From DASXZH01 sp036502005 (GTDB taxonomy: Bacteria > Armatimonadota > Fimbriimonadia > Fimbriimonadales > Fimbriimonadaceae): DNA of 64,000 nt. Of this stretch, positions 1 through 8,780 are shown piece after piece (the first letter of the stretch is position 1; each line of letters begins with the position of its first letter). A model generated the notes under the pieces. It did no database searches. It was not told the DNA's origin and saw only the letters and a list, made by a program, of their open reading frames with translations. Position numbers and translations under genes: made by a program. The stretch covers positions 93,677 through 157,676 of the forward strand of contig DASXZH010000097.1 of the NCBI GenBank assembly GCA_036502005.1, given 5' to 3'.

Positions 1-125
1 GCCGTTTGAGCGAGAGCGCTACCGATAGAGGCCAGAGACAGGAATGCAGCGCCAAGCGCCTTGGGCGATAAAAATCGACAACTCTTTGCGCTTAGACCAA
101 CTAATTTGTGAACGATTTCTAACAA
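1..125 (-). CDS. N-terminus of a third secreted Ig-like-repeat paralogue (cut by window edge)
   Basis: Only the first ~41 codons are in the window; the rest lies to the left of position 1. The reverse strand has GGAGG, six bases, then TTG at 125-123. This reads into M-L-E-I-V-H-K-L and a hydrophobic signal peptide ending in GSALAQT, the same 'ALAQTATL' cleavage context as the two genes upstream at 218 and 2279. Identical ribosome-site geometry and the shared L-L-E opening make this the third member of a tandem family. It is presumably secreted and may share the mRNA of its upstream neighbours, whose last stop is 92 bases away. The function of the family is unknown. Confidence 0.7.
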   Translation of the reverse strand, partial: MLEIVHKLVGLSAKSCRFLSPKALGAAFLSLASIGSALAQT

Positions 126-217
126 CGAAAACCTCCGAACCAAATCGCTGACCAGATGCGATTTAGCTTAAATGTTACAACAACGGGACCAATTTAGCAA
201 AATCGGGGGCCGACAAT

Positions 218-2242
218 CTAAGGATCAACCACCATCGTGGTTTCCACAGTGATGCTTCCGATTTGTGCCGACACCACAACCACGGTTGCGGCCGCAACTG
301 CCGTAGTTGTCACCGTCGCATTCGCAGCGGTTGCCCCAGCAGGAACGGTAATCGTTGTGGGAACAGTGGCGGATTTGCTGCTGCTCGCCACCGTTACAGC
401 AAACCCTCCGGTTGGGGCTTTTCCGTTCAGATACACGGCCACCTTGGTGCTAACGCCGCCCACTACAGGCGAGGGCGCCACTCTAACCACCGTAACCGAA
501 GGTGGAACCACGGTAACGACTGTGGTCTCTGTAGATGATCCAAAGGTTGCCGTGAGCGTCACGTGGGTAACTGCTGTCACGGGCGTCGATGTCATAGCAA
601 AAGAGACGCTCTTCTGGCCGCTCGCCACCGTTACCGTTGCGGGTAGCGTAAATCCAGCCGTGTTGGTCGCCAGCTTTACCACGTAGCCGCTGGTTCCAGC
701 TGCGGAAGCTAAAGTTACTGAGGCCGTGGCTGCATTTCCTCCGACAATCACACCCGCCGATGGATAGAAGCCCGTGATCGCCGGGGTTGGCGGCGGATTC
801 ACTGTTACAGTCGCAGTCTTTGAAGTGGTACCCAGCGTTGCCGTGAGCTTCACGCTTGTAGCAACTGTTACGGCCTTCGAGGTTAATGTGAATGCCCCAA
901 GCATCGTTCCTTGCGAAACGGCTGCAGATGTGGATGGAATCACTGCCGTATTGTTGCTCGTAACCGTCACCGTTGTGTTAGCCGGAGCTGGATAATCCAC
1001 CCCAACCGTGGCCTGCACCGAGCTGCCGCCTACAAAACTGCTTTGGCTCGGGCTGAGACTCGAAACGGCAGGACTGATCGTGGCGGTAAAGGTTTCCGTA
1101 ACGTTTACCGCGATGCCCGTTCCAAAAATCACAGAACCGTCGCCGGACATGGCCTGAGTTCCAACGGTGGAAAGCGTCCATCCGCCAGTAGCGGCGCCTT
1201 TTCCGGTCAGAAACTTATTCAGGTTTTCCGAAGTGCCTCCAAAAGCGATTTCAGAGGTCCCCAACGCAAACTGAGTGAGGTACGGCGCTCCCTCTTGCGT
1301 TACCGTACAACCAGCAAGGACGCTGCCATCCACGTTGCAGGAATGAACTTCAAAATCGGTAAAAATCGGCGACTGTGGAGCACCATTAGTAGAATACGCT
1401 ACCGCCCAGAATCCATCGGTGTCAAGCACACTATAGGGCGCGCCAGACCCGGTCATCGGTTCAAGATAAACGTCGAATGAGCTGCCGTACTTCACGCTGC
1501 CATCTGCCGTTGTGCAAAAAAGATCCTCGTAACCAACCACATCATTCTCGGGGTCGTTCGTGTTGACAAAGTAGGGATTAATTGAAGTTGTTTCTTGGGT
1601 TAGACCGAGTCCGGAAAGCTGGATCACACCTGGCTTTTGCTTACCGTTTGTATTGGGGCTAGTAAGCTGGCCAGCGTAACCGCCGGTAAGATCCGAAACG
1701 ATTGTTGAACCATCGTCGCTAATGGAGTTCAATATTGTGCTCGTGGATTCCGCTGAGAGTGCAAAAACGCCGGCTAAAGACCATACGACGGGAATGCCAT
1801 CGCAATACCCTGCCACGGTCGTGCCATTCGCACTAATAAGGGTTGCCGTTCCAGAGGTTGTGCCTCCCAGAAGAGGAAGTCTCTCCAGAATGCTGCTTTC
1901 CCAAATGCACGGCAAGTTATTGTTTTGGCCAACCATTACGGTTCCGTCTTGGTTACAGCTATTCACGACAGATCCTGTTGCCACGCCCGCCAAATCGTGC
2001 ATGGTTCCGCTGCTCCAGTAGGCGGCCTTATTCGAGCTTGTGTCTACTCCCACCACTACCGTCCCATCCCTTGAAAGCGCCTTCCCACTGAATTTCGTTC
2101 CTAATCCCTTGAGGGTCGCCGTTTGTGCCAAAGCCGTTGCCATGCAAGCGATAAGCAGAAATGCTGCCGCGACCTTGTAAGCCGATGTGAAGAGACGAAG
2201 TTGTGATTTAGAAATGGTTTTGGAAAGAGTGCATTCGAGCAA
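218..2242 (-). CDS. Secreted HAF/Ig-like repeat protein, paralogue 2
   Basis: 674 residues from a TTG start at 2242. I chose it over the in-frame ATG at 2266 because GGAGG lies exactly six bases before the TTG, as in both paralogues. An N-terminal signal peptide ends at about ALAQ. The N-terminal half (about residues 40-370) has repeated motifs such as 'SRDGTVVVG', 'NQDGTVMVG' and 'SDDGSTIV', in the style of HAF/beta-propeller extracellular repeats. The C-terminal half carries three Thr/Val-rich Ig-like modules of about 90 residues, each with a 'VVGG/FVGG' core. No catalytic motif or membrane anchor is visible. It is probably an exported surface or matrix protein. The apparent plus-strand reading frames here are antisense shadows of the Thr/Val repeats. 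Confidence 0.75.
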   Translation of the reverse strand: MLECTLSKTISKSQLRLFTSAYKVAAAFLLIACMATALAQTATLKGLGTKFSGKALSRDGTVVVGVDTSSNKAAYWSSGTMHDLAGVATGSVVNSCNQDGTVMVGQNNNLPCIWESSILERLPLLGGTTSGTATLISANGTTVAGYCDGIPVVWSLAGVFALSAESTSTILNSISDDGSTIVSDLTGGYAGQLTSPNTNGKQKPGVIQLSGLGLTQETTSINPYFVNTNDPENDVVGYEDLFCTTADGSVKYGSSFDVYLEPMTGSGAPYSVLDTDGFWAVAYSTNGAPQSPIFTDFEVHSCNVDGSVLAGCTVTQEGAPYLTQFALGTSEIAFGGTSENLNKFLTGKGAATGGWTLSTVGTQAMSGDGSVIFGTGIAVNVTETFTATISPAVSSLSPSQSSFVGGSSVQATVGVDYPAPANTTVTVTSNNTAVIPSTSAAVSQGTMLGAFTLTSKAVTVATSVKLTATLGTTSKTATVTVNPPPTPAITGFYPSAGVIVGGNAATASVTLASAAGTSGYVVKLATNTAGFTLPATVTVASGQKSVSFAMTSTPVTAVTHVTLTATFGSSTETTVVTVVPPSVTVVRVAPSPVVGGVSTKVAVYLNGKAPTGGFAVTVASSSKSATVPTTITVPAGATAANATVTTTAVAAATVVVVSAQIGSITVETTMVVDP

Positions 2243-2278
2243 AGCGAGCCTCCGAGGCGAACGCATGACTCGCGCTCC

Positions 2279-4972
2279 CTAAAGATAGATGTTACAACAA
2301 TAATTTAACTTAACCAAACTGGTTGCTTTGCCGAGTTTGATCGGCAACGCGATCGGCAATGGATTTACAATCATCGTTGTTTCAACAGTAGTTGAACCAG
2401 TTTGAGCCGTAACCACGACCGTTGTCGCCGCCGTTACCGCGCTAGTCGTCACTGTTGCATTTGCAGCGGTTGCCCCAGCAGGAACCGTAATCGTTGCGGG
2501 AACAGTTGCCGCCGAGCTATTACTGGAAACACTCACGGCAAACCCACCGGCAGGAGCCTTTCCATTCAGATACACGGCCACCTTTGTGCTTACTCCGCCA
2601 ACCACGGGCGACGGAGCTACCCTCACCAGCGAAACCGATGGGGGAATCACGGTGACAATCGTGTTCTCCGTCTCCGTTCCAAGCGTCGCAGTTAAGGTCA
2701 CCTGAGCGGCAGTAGTTACGGGCGTGGAGTTTAGAGAGAAAGAGGCGCTCGTTTTTCCGGCAGCGACGGGCACCGTTGCGGGAACGGAAACCCCTGCCGT
2801 GTTGCTGGCAAGGCCCACCGTATAGCCGCCCGTTGGCGCGGCAGACGCTAACGTAACGGTCGCAGTTGCCGCATTGCCTCCGACAATAACATCCGCAGAT
2901 GGATAGAATCCGGTGATTGCAGGGTACACGACGGGATTGACGTCAAAACTGGTAGTTACCGTTACCGAGGCCGTCGTCGCACTTATAGTAACAGTGGTCG
3001 TGTTTGCCACTGCCGTTGTCGTCAAGGATGCGTTGGCCGAAGTTGCACCACTGAGAACGGTAATCGTGGAGGGAACTTGCGCATTTGGGTTACTGCTAAC
3101 CATGTGGACTGCGGTATTGCTGCTGGGGGCCTCGCCGTTGAGGTACACGCCGACCTTTGTGCTCGTCCCGCCAACAACCGGGGCGGGCGCAACCCTCACC
3201 AATGAAACAGTTGGCAAGATCAAGTTAATGAGGGCGTATTGCGTCGAAGAGCCGATATTAGCTTGCAAAGTTGCGGTGGCCGGACTCACGACAGGATCGG
3301 ATGTTATGGAGAACGATGCCGAGGTTTTTCCCGAAGGAATTTTTACCGTTGCCGGCAGCTGGACATTGCCATTTTGACTGGCAAGTATTACAGTGACGCC
3401 GGATGCTCCAGCCGCCGTCCCGATATCCACATAGCCAAGAATCATGTTCCCTCCAACTACAGTTGTTGTGGCGGGATAGAAGGCCGTGATGGGGGTGGGT
3501 ACCGGATTCACCGTCACATTGGCTACTGCTGAAGTTGTGCCAAGTGTCGCTGTGAGTTGGACGACTGTTAGTGTGGTCACGGAGTTTGACGCAAGAGTAA
3601 ATGCTCCCAACATAGTTCCCTCTGGAACAGCGACCGAGGTGGACGGTACAACACCGGGGTTTTTGCTCGTGATCGTGACGGTCGTATTTGCGGGAGCCGG
3701 ATAATCGAGATCAACCGTAGCCTGAATAGAGTTGCCGCCGACAAAGCTGGCCTGATCGGGATTTAGACTCGCGACGCTGGGAGTGATCGTGGCAATAAAG
3801 TTTTCGTTCGTCGAGTTAAATGTGCCGCTTCCCAGCATTACGGAACCATCGGCGGACATTGCTCCTGTTCCAAGGCCGGAAAGAATCCAGTTTGCGGTGG
3901 CGGCCCCTTTTCTGGTCAGGTAAAGATTCAGATCTTGCACGCTGCCGCCAAAAGCGATTTGACAATCGCCCAAAAAGAATTCTGTGAGTTCGGGATGGCC
4001 GTCCGCATCTTCACCTATTTCAGGTGCTACGGAAATGCCGCCGAGAACGCTGCCATCTTCATTGCAGGAATGAGGTTCAAAGTTGGCGAAAGCTCCTAGC
4101 TGCGCGTTTCCGTTTGAATCGTTGGCGACGGTCCAAAACCCGTCGGATTCCGGGTATTGGACCTGACCCTGCGGTTCGTTAAATGTCTCGTTATAAAGAT
4201 TGAACGAACTTCCATATTGGTTGCTGCCATCGGAAGTTACACAGAATAAGTCTTCCACGCCCTGTCCATTAGGGTCGTTATTATTGAAAGATGGTATCTC
4301 ACTCGTGACCAAGGATTCTCCAAGAGCATCGATGTTTACTACTCCTGCAGCTTGGCTTCCAAATTGAAAAGCGAGGTTGCTGCGGTAATCGTTATAGAAG
4401 CCCGTTAGGTCGCACGCGATGGTAGAACCATCATCGCTAATACTATTCATAATCGTTTCAGAACTAGTGTCCGGAACTTCGAAAACTCCTCCAACGGTCC
4501 ACACCGAAACATCCGGACCACAATAGCCGGCTATGGTTGTACTGTCCGCACTGATCAGGGTGGCAATCCCAGTTGACTGGCCAGGTAGTAGTGGAAGTGT
4601 CGCTAAATGCCCTGTCGCGCCGCTATTCTCCCAAATGAATGGAAGGGCATTGTTTTCGCCTACGATAACCGACCCATCTGCGTTACAGCAATTTGCGAGG
4701 GAGCCCGCGGTGACACCCGGTATGTCAGTCACAGTTCCGTTGACCCAGTAAGCTGCCATATTTGTCGTATTATCAATTCCCACGACAACCTTTCCATTCC
4801 TTGAAAGAGCCCTTGCCGAAAAGCTTGGAGTGAGACCCGTAAGGGTTGCAGTTTGAGCTACGGCCGAAGCCATGAAGGCCATCAGAAATAGCCCAAAGGC
4901 TAATCTTGAAACAAGTGAGAAAGAGTAATGATTTGGGCCGACTTTGGCTGCTTTAGGGATGCTTTCTAACAA
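2279..4972 (-). CDS. Secreted HAF/Ig-like repeat protein, paralogue 1 (first of the tandem set)
   Basis: 897 residues from TTG at 4972 (GGAGG, six bases, TTG-TTA-GAA). A longer frame from 5050 adds 26 residues but has no such ribosome site. A signal peptide ends near 'AVAQ'. The N-terminal ~400 residues resemble the 218 gene closely ('SRNGKVVVG', 'NADGSVIVG', 'SDDGSTIA'). The C-terminal part has five Ig-like modules in order A-B-C-B'-C', against A-B-C in the neighbour, so one B-C pair has been duplicated. The short tail after the last module (LPIALPIKLGKATSL...) has no counterpart in paralogue 2. It ends 36 bases before the next paralogue's start, so the two are probably co-transcribed. Function unknown; extracellular location inferred. 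Confidence 0.75.
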   Translation of the reverse strand: MLESIPKAAKVGPNHYSFSLVSRLAFGLFLMAFMASAVAQTATLTGLTPSFSARALSRNGKVVVGIDNTTNMAAYWVNGTVTDIPGVTAGSLANCCNADGSVIVGENNALPFIWENSGATGHLATLPLLPGQSTGIATLISADSTTIAGYCGPDVSVWTVGGVFEVPDTSSETIMNSISDDGSTIACDLTGFYNDYRSNLAFQFGSQAAGVVNIDALGESLVTSEIPSFNNNDPNGQGVEDLFCVTSDGSNQYGSSFNLYNETFNEPQGQVQYPESDGFWTVANDSNGNAQLGAFANFEPHSCNEDGSVLGGISVAPEIGEDADGHPELTEFFLGDCQIAFGGSVQDLNLYLTRKGAATANWILSGLGTGAMSADGSVMLGSGTFNSTNENFIATITPSVASLNPDQASFVGGNSIQATVDLDYPAPANTTVTITSKNPGVVPSTSVAVPEGTMLGAFTLASNSVTTLTVVQLTATLGTTSAVANVTVNPVPTPITAFYPATTTVVGGNMILGYVDIGTAAGASGVTVILASQNGNVQLPATVKIPSGKTSASFSITSDPVVSPATATLQANIGSSTQYALINLILPTVSLVRVAPAPVVGGTSTKVGVYLNGEAPSSNTAVHMVSSNPNAQVPSTITVLSGATSANASLTTTAVANTTTVTISATTASVTVTTSFDVNPVVYPAITGFYPSADVIVGGNAATATVTLASAAPTGGYTVGLASNTAGVSVPATVPVAAGKTSASFSLNSTPVTTAAQVTLTATLGTETENTIVTVIPPSVSLVRVAPSPVVGGVSTKVAVYLNGKAPAGGFAVSVSSNSSAATVPATITVPAGATAANATVTTSAVTAATTVVVTAQTGSTTVETTMIVNPLPIALPIKLGKATSLVKLNYCCNIYL

Positions 4973-5054
4973 CTCGCGCCTCCGATTGAAATCGCTTAAC
5001 CAGAGAAGCAGGATGCATGCAAGCACACTAAAAATGGATAAGAATTCCAACCTC

Positions 5055-5082
5055 AGTATACAAAATATGGTTAGCAGAGCAA
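5055..5082 (-). promoter_or_regulatory. Sigma-70-like promoter for the tandem paralogue operon
   Basis: Read on the minus strand: TTGCTC (5082-5077), 16 bases, TATACT (5060-5055). It lies 82 bases upstream of the TTG start at 4972, leaving a 5' leader of roughly 75 nt. It supports the downstream start rather than the longer frame from 5050, which would begin at about the transcription start. Confidence 0.45.
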
Positions 5083-5158
5083 ATGGCCCTTTACGCCTCC
5101 TTGCCTGCAGTGTTTCTTTATAGGCTTGGAGCGGAATATGTTTGCCGCTCCAGTTGAC

Positions 5159-5491
5159 CTACACTGCCAGTGTACGCACCGGCCGCACTTCGATTGAACC
5201 GTTCTTAGCAGGAGGGATCTCCGACGCGATTCGTATCGCTTCGTTTAGATCCTTGGCCTCGATCAGATAGAATCCGGCCAGCATCTCTTTTGTTTCCGCG
5301 AACGGGCCATCTGTAATGCTGACGGACCCGTTGCGAACACGCACCGTTGTTGCGGAACTCACCGGATGAAGGGGTTCGCCCGCCACCAGCCTGCCCCTTT
5401 GGTGAAGTTCTGCTCCGTAATCGGCGCAGGATGCGTCTGGACAAGCGCTCCAGTTCTCTTCATCCAGATAAACGAGGCAGAGATATTTCAT
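5159..5491 (-). CDS. YCII/DGPF-domain protein
   Basis: 110 residues beginning MKYLCLVYLDEE. The start is the ATG at 5491, which overlaps the stop of the upstream VOC gene as ATGA, implying translational coupling. The motif ITDGPFAETKEMLAGFYLIEA is the diagnostic DGPF signature of YCII-related proteins, a ferredoxin-like fold of poorly defined role. DGPF proteins are typically encoded beside ECF42-type sigma factors, and such a sigma gene lies at 6384-7610 on the same strand. A role as a target or partner of that sigma factor is inferred. Confidence 0.85.
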   Translation of the reverse strand: MKYLCLVYLDEENWSACPDASCADYGAELHQRGRLVAGEPLHPVSSATTVRVRNGSVSITDGPFAETKEMLAGFYLIEAKDLNEAIRIASEIPPAKNGSIEVRPVRTLAV

Positions 5492-5934
5492 CTTAGGTTG
5501 CCATTCACAAGCCACGAAACTCCGAACTTATCGTCGACCATGCCGAACTTCTCCGCCCAGAAAGTGTCGCACCAATCCATGGTGATCGTGCCGCCTTCGC
5601 AGAGAGCCCGGAACGCCTTCTCGCCTTCTTCGACGGTCGGGTAGTTAAGGGTAAGTGTGATGCCAGAGATATCCGTATACGGGATAAAGCTAGGCGTATC
5701 CATCACGTAAAATTGGCCACCGCCTGGCAGCTCAAGTTGGGCGTTAACGATCTTGTCTTTGTCCGCTTCGGAGATTCGATTTTGCTCGCTGTCGCCAGTT
5801 GGGATCTCGCCATAGGTGGCTTTCGAAACCAGTTTGGCTTGCAGTGCTTTGCCATAGAATTCGATGGTCTCATTCGCATTCCCGTTAAAGTGGATATAGG
5901 CAATAGGTTGAACTATTGTTTGTGTGGTTGTCAT
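5488..5934 (-). CDS. VOC superfamily (PhnB/glyoxalase-like) protein
   Basis: 148 residues. 'PIAYIHFNGNANETIEFYGKAL' at the N-terminus and 'WCDTFWAEKFGMVDDKFGVSWLVN' near the C-terminus are the paired beta-alpha-beta halves of PhnB-like VOC proteins ('3-demethylubiquinone methyltransferase-like' fold). GAGG lies before the ATG. The substrate cannot be read from sequence; the family includes glyoxalases, dioxygenases and antibiotic-binding proteins. It overlaps the DGPF gene by four bases and shares strand with the ECF42 sigma gene upstream, a grouping often seen with DGPF/ECF42 loci. Confidence 0.85.
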   Translation of the reverse strand: MTTTQTIVQPIAYIHFNGNANETIEFYGKALQAKLVSKATYGEIPTGDSEQNRISEADKDKIVNAQLELPGGGQFYVMDTPSFIPYTDISGITLTLNYPTVEEGEKAFRALCEGGTITMDWCDTFWAEKFGMVDDKFGVSWLVNGNLR

Positions 5935-6040
5935 TTTTACCTCTTCGTCTTTTTAGACTTACGCTAACTGGTCGCTTGGGGATTATCGAATTCTACATGG
6001 GCTGAAGTTTTTTGCCACAATTGATCTGGAACAATTTGGG

Positions 6041-6244
6041 ATGGACGACATGATTCATATGAAGCCTATACACTCGGAACAGGATTACCGAGAGGTTCTG
6101 ACCAGAATCGATTATTTGCTACCTTTCGAATACGATACGCCGGAATCGGAAGAGTTGTACGTGCTTTCCCTGATCGTGGCCGACTATGAAGATAAGCACC
6201 ATTCAATTGAGCCTCCAGATTCGATCGAACTATCAAGTACTTGA
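6041..6244 (+). pseudogene. Truncated HigA-like antitoxin (N-terminal domain only)
   Basis: 67 codons: 'MKPIHSEQDYREVLTRIDYLL' followed by 'LYVLSLIVADYEDKHHSIEPPDSIE'. This matches the N-terminal region of HigA-type (COG5499) antitoxins, in which a DNA-binding helix-turn-helix normally follows directly after the 'PPDPIEAI' segment. Here the frame stops four codons after that point, and the HTH is not visible in any frame downstream. No toxin gene is seen in the 100 bases upstream. I read it as a decayed toxin-antitoxin remnant. The true start could be the Met at 6041, 6050 or 6059. Confidence 0.6.
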
Positions 6245-6295
6245 TCAGTGCGCTTCAGCATTGCCCAAAGGTTGTACAAGGTGTGAAAAACTAAG

Positions 6296-6374
6296 TTCAC
6301 GCGAAAAGCGCGAAGATGCGGAGCACTCCCTCACCATTTTGCGCTCTCCGATTCTTCGCGTCCCCCGCGTGAAA
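6296..6374. repeat. Dispersed intergenic repeat with TTCACGCG / CGCGTGAA ends
   Basis: Starts with TTCACGCGAA and ends with CGCGTGAAA, with GCGAAGATGCGGA-type units between. A related copy with the same ends lies at 28701-28780. It sits between the HigA remnant and the 3' end of the ECF42 gene. Confidence 0.5.
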
Positions 6375-6383
6375 TTGCCGAAG

Positions 6384-7610
6384 CTAACCGGCAAGTTCGT
6401 CCAGCTGTTTTTGAAGGAACCTCTTTTCCGGTTCGTTCGAGGCTAGCCCTAAAGCTTTACTGTAATCCTCGATGGATTCCCTCGTCTTGCCGGCCCGTCG
6501 ATAAAAATAGGCTCTTGCTGCGAAAGCAAGGTGATAGGTTCCTAATTGCCCATCAGCCAATAGTGCGTCGATAAGCGCGATGCCCGCTTCCGGCCCATCA
6601 CGCATGGCTACCGCAACGGCACGATTTAGGCTGACAACCGGTGAGGGTTCGATTAAAAGAAGAGCGTCATAAAGGCCAACAACATCGTTCCAGTCCGTTT
6701 CTTCGTAGCTCGGCGCTTCGCAATGAACCGAGGAGATGGCAGCCTGCAAAATGTAGCTACCGAGCGCATTCTGATTTAGAGCTTCCGTGACTAGTCTCGC
6801 CCCTTGCGCGATGAGGTCCCGATCCCACAGTGACCTGTCCTGATCTTCAAGAACGACTATTTCGCCTTCTCGCGATAATCGACTTGACATTCGTGATTGA
6901 CTTAACAGCATAAGAGCGAGGAGGCCAAGAACTTCAGGATCGGGCAATAGCTCGTTAAGCAACCGCGCCAGCCTTATCGCTTCGACCACCAAATCGCGCC
7001 TGATTGCCTCCTCGCCGGAACTTGCCGAGTAGCCCTCGTTAAAAACTAGATAAATCGTGCGAAGAACGGCCGCTAGCCTTAGGTTCTTGTCATCTCCTCC
7101 GGGTACCTCAAACGGAATCTTGGCCTCGCGGATCTTGTTCTTCGCTCTAACAATCCTCTGGGCGACGGTCGGCGCCGGGATCAAGAAAGCGCGCGCGATT
7201 TCTTCGGTTGTGAGTCCGCAAACCTCACGCAGGGTGAGGGCAATTTGCGCTTCCGGGCCGATGGAAGGGTGACAGCAGGTGAAGATGAGGCGAAGAACCT
7301 CATCGCCGATTTCTTCTAACTCTTCTTGCTTCGTTGTGGCAAGAGGTTCAAGGTCCTCTACTTGCTCCGTGCGGCCTTTCTTTCTTAGGGCATCGATTGC
7401 TTTGAATCTAGCCACACGGAAAAGCCAGGCGTGCGGTTTATCCGGGATGCCTTCCTTTGGCCACTGAACGAGGGCCGCTGCCATTGCGTCTTGGAGGGCG
7501 TCCTCCGCGATATCGAAATCGCCGAGGCTGTGCACCAACCGGGCGTAGACGCCTCTCCCTTCGGTTTGGAAGATGGCGTCTAGCGTCTGGACATTGGTTT
7601 CAGTCGGCAC
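6384..7610 (-). CDS. ECF sigma factor with C-terminal extension (ECF42/SigI-like)
   Basis: 408 residues, about twice a normal ECF sigma factor. Region 2 is 'FDIAEDALQDAMAAALVQWP...PHAWLFRVARFKAIDALRK'. Region 4 is 'LTLREVCGLTTEEIARAFLIPAPTVAQRIVRAKNKI'. The remaining ~220 residues form the helical, TPR-like domain typical of ECF42 ('NEGYSASSGEEAIRRDLVVEAIRLARLL', 'SLNRAVAVAMRDGPEAGIALIDALL'). In this group the extension, not an anti-sigma factor, is thought to control activity. The DGPF and VOC genes on the same strand fit the known ECF42 neighbourhood. The start is GTG at 7610, only seven bases after a -10-like TAAACT, so the mRNA may be leaderless. Confidence 0.9.
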   Translation of the reverse strand: MPTETNVQTLDAIFQTEGRGVYARLVHSLGDFDIAEDALQDAMAAALVQWPKEGIPDKPHAWLFRVARFKAIDALRKKGRTEQVEDLEPLATTKQEELEEIGDEVLRLIFTCCHPSIGPEAQIALTLREVCGLTTEEIARAFLIPAPTVAQRIVRAKNKIREAKIPFEVPGGDDKNLRLAAVLRTIYLVFNEGYSASSGEEAIRRDLVVEAIRLARLLNELLPDPEVLGLLALMLLSQSRMSSRLSREGEIVVLEDQDRSLWDRDLIAQGARLVTEALNQNALGSYILQAAISSVHCEAPSYEETDWNDVVGLYDALLLIEPSPVVSLNRAVAVAMRDGPEAGIALIDALLADGQLGTYHLAFAARAYFYRRAGKTRESIEDYSKALGLASNEPEKRFLQKQLDELAG

Positions 7611-7617
7611 GAAAATG

Positions 7618-7645
7618 AGTTTAACTCACAGGAACCATGTCCCAA
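7618..7645 (-). promoter_or_regulatory. Promoter overlapping the start of the ECF42 gene
   Basis: Minus strand: TTGGGA (7645-7640), 16 bases, TAAACT (7623-7618), then seven bases to GTG at 7610. The spacing places the transcription start at or next to the first codon. Confidence 0.4.
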
Positions 7646-7695
7646 ATTTTGCCGCACGGCATAACTCTTGGTCAAGTCACTTTTCGTGACGAACC

Positions 7696-8685
7696 CTACT
7701 GGTAATAGAGCTTATAAAGAACGTCGGTTGGATAGTACGCTTCTCCCTCAAGGATGGAAGTGTCGATGCAAATATACGTGTCTGAGGTGCTTGACATGCC
7801 TTGAGCGATCACGGTGGGGGTTGTCATCGCAACGGCAGCATAAGCGGCCTCAGCTGTGGTCTCAATCGGTGTAGATGCAAACTTCTTTAAGGCCGGAGTA
7901 GGACTTGCGCCGACCCCTAGCTGATCACCCTCCGGAATCGTCGCAGCAGAAGTGTACAGAAGATCGCCGGGATTAAGCGCATTCATACGACAGCACATGC
8001 AATCGCAACTCTCTATATATTCCTTGATCATGTACCCCCTTGTGCGAGCCAAATCTTCTTTCGGTACAGAAAGATCAAAGTGCGCTCTCCCAACAATGTA
8101 ACCCTCTTGTGGATTGTAGACTGCTGAGCTACCCGGAAGCGGAGCGGTAGCAACAGTGGCTTTGGTGATTTCAACATTCGGAAAGACAGTCGCCTCAGGG
8201 CAGATGTCAGGCTGGATGTAGGACACCGTTACGGTATTTGTCTCAATAGCGAGCTCCGCTTGAAAATATCCGCACGGATATTCCTTCGAAATATTCTCGA
8301 CAAATTTGGCATACCAAGCGACTGTCACTTCAATTGGACGGTCTCTAAAGTTACCGGGGGCGAACTCAAGATCGACTGAGCCCGGTTTAAGGAGATTTGC
8401 CAGTTGTGCCGCCCTAAAAACGCCCCCGTAGGTCCTCGATAGATGTTGTACGACAAGGGTAGCAGGCCTTCGCACCTCGAAGGGGGTCTGGTGCCATTTC
8501 GAGGCTATCTCTCTGAACCACCCGGCCGGATCGGTGAACAAAGAGCCTAGGTCTGCCCAATTCTTACTTTGAACCAGTAGCGAATACTCAGATCTATGGG
8601 CGACGTTGATGAAGGCCTGATTACCTGCTGGGGTGTAGTCAAGCGGCATAATGGCTGCCCACCTGCGGGGATGTAATATAGACAA
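7696..8685 (-). CDS. Uncharacterised 329-residue protein downstream of the CHAT-STAND gene
   Basis: Starts at TTG 8685, with AGGAGG five bases upstream; the alternative ATG is at 8649. I recognise no family. There is no signal peptide and no obvious transmembrane helix. Features seen: an aromatic N-terminal half, a cysteine cluster 'ESCDCMCCRMNALNPGDLL' (about residue 230) that could bind metal, and an alanine/threonine-rich stretch near the C-terminus. It follows the CHAT-NB-ARC-TPR gene on the same strand after 95 bases and has its own strong ribosome site. CHAT proteases in bacterial conflict systems are often encoded beside their substrate or an effector, so it is a candidate partner. That is inference from position only. 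Confidence 0.6.
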   Translation of the reverse strand: MSILHPRRWAAIMPLDYTPAGNQAFINVAHRSEYSLLVQSKNWADLGSLFTDPAGWFREIASKWHQTPFEVRRPATLVVQHLSRTYGGVFRAAQLANLLKPGSVDLEFAPGNFRDRPIEVTVAWYAKFVENISKEYPCGYFQAELAIETNTVTVSYIQPDICPEATVFPNVEITKATVATAPLPGSSAVYNPQEGYIVGRAHFDLSVPKEDLARTRGYMIKEYIESCDCMCCRMNALNPGDLLYTSAATIPEGDQLGVGASPTPALKKFASTPIETTAEAAYAAVAMTTPTVIAQGMSSTSDTYICIDTSILEGEAYYPTDVLYKLYYQ

Positions 8686-8780
8686 TAGTTCCTCCTACTG
8701 CAAAATGCAAATCGTGCAGTACCTAGCATTTTTACCGGAAAGTAACGTAAAATTGTTAGCTAGTATATAAAACCGCTCGA

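Noticed and set aside
237..995. Plus-strand frames of 149 and 73 codons rich in Thr/Val/Ala
   Set aside because: Antisense of Thr/Val-rich Ig-like modules; no ribosome sites and no signal or domain.
5128..5151. Hairpin GGAGCGG/CCGCTCC as terminator of the DGPF gene
   Set aside because: Stem of seven with a ten-base loop and no T-tract on the relevant strand; not strong enough to list.
7696..8685. Bacterial gasdermin partner of the CHAT protease
   Set aside because: It lacks the short N-terminal Cys start, the expected length (~260) and the two-domain pattern; I keep only 'unknown partner'.
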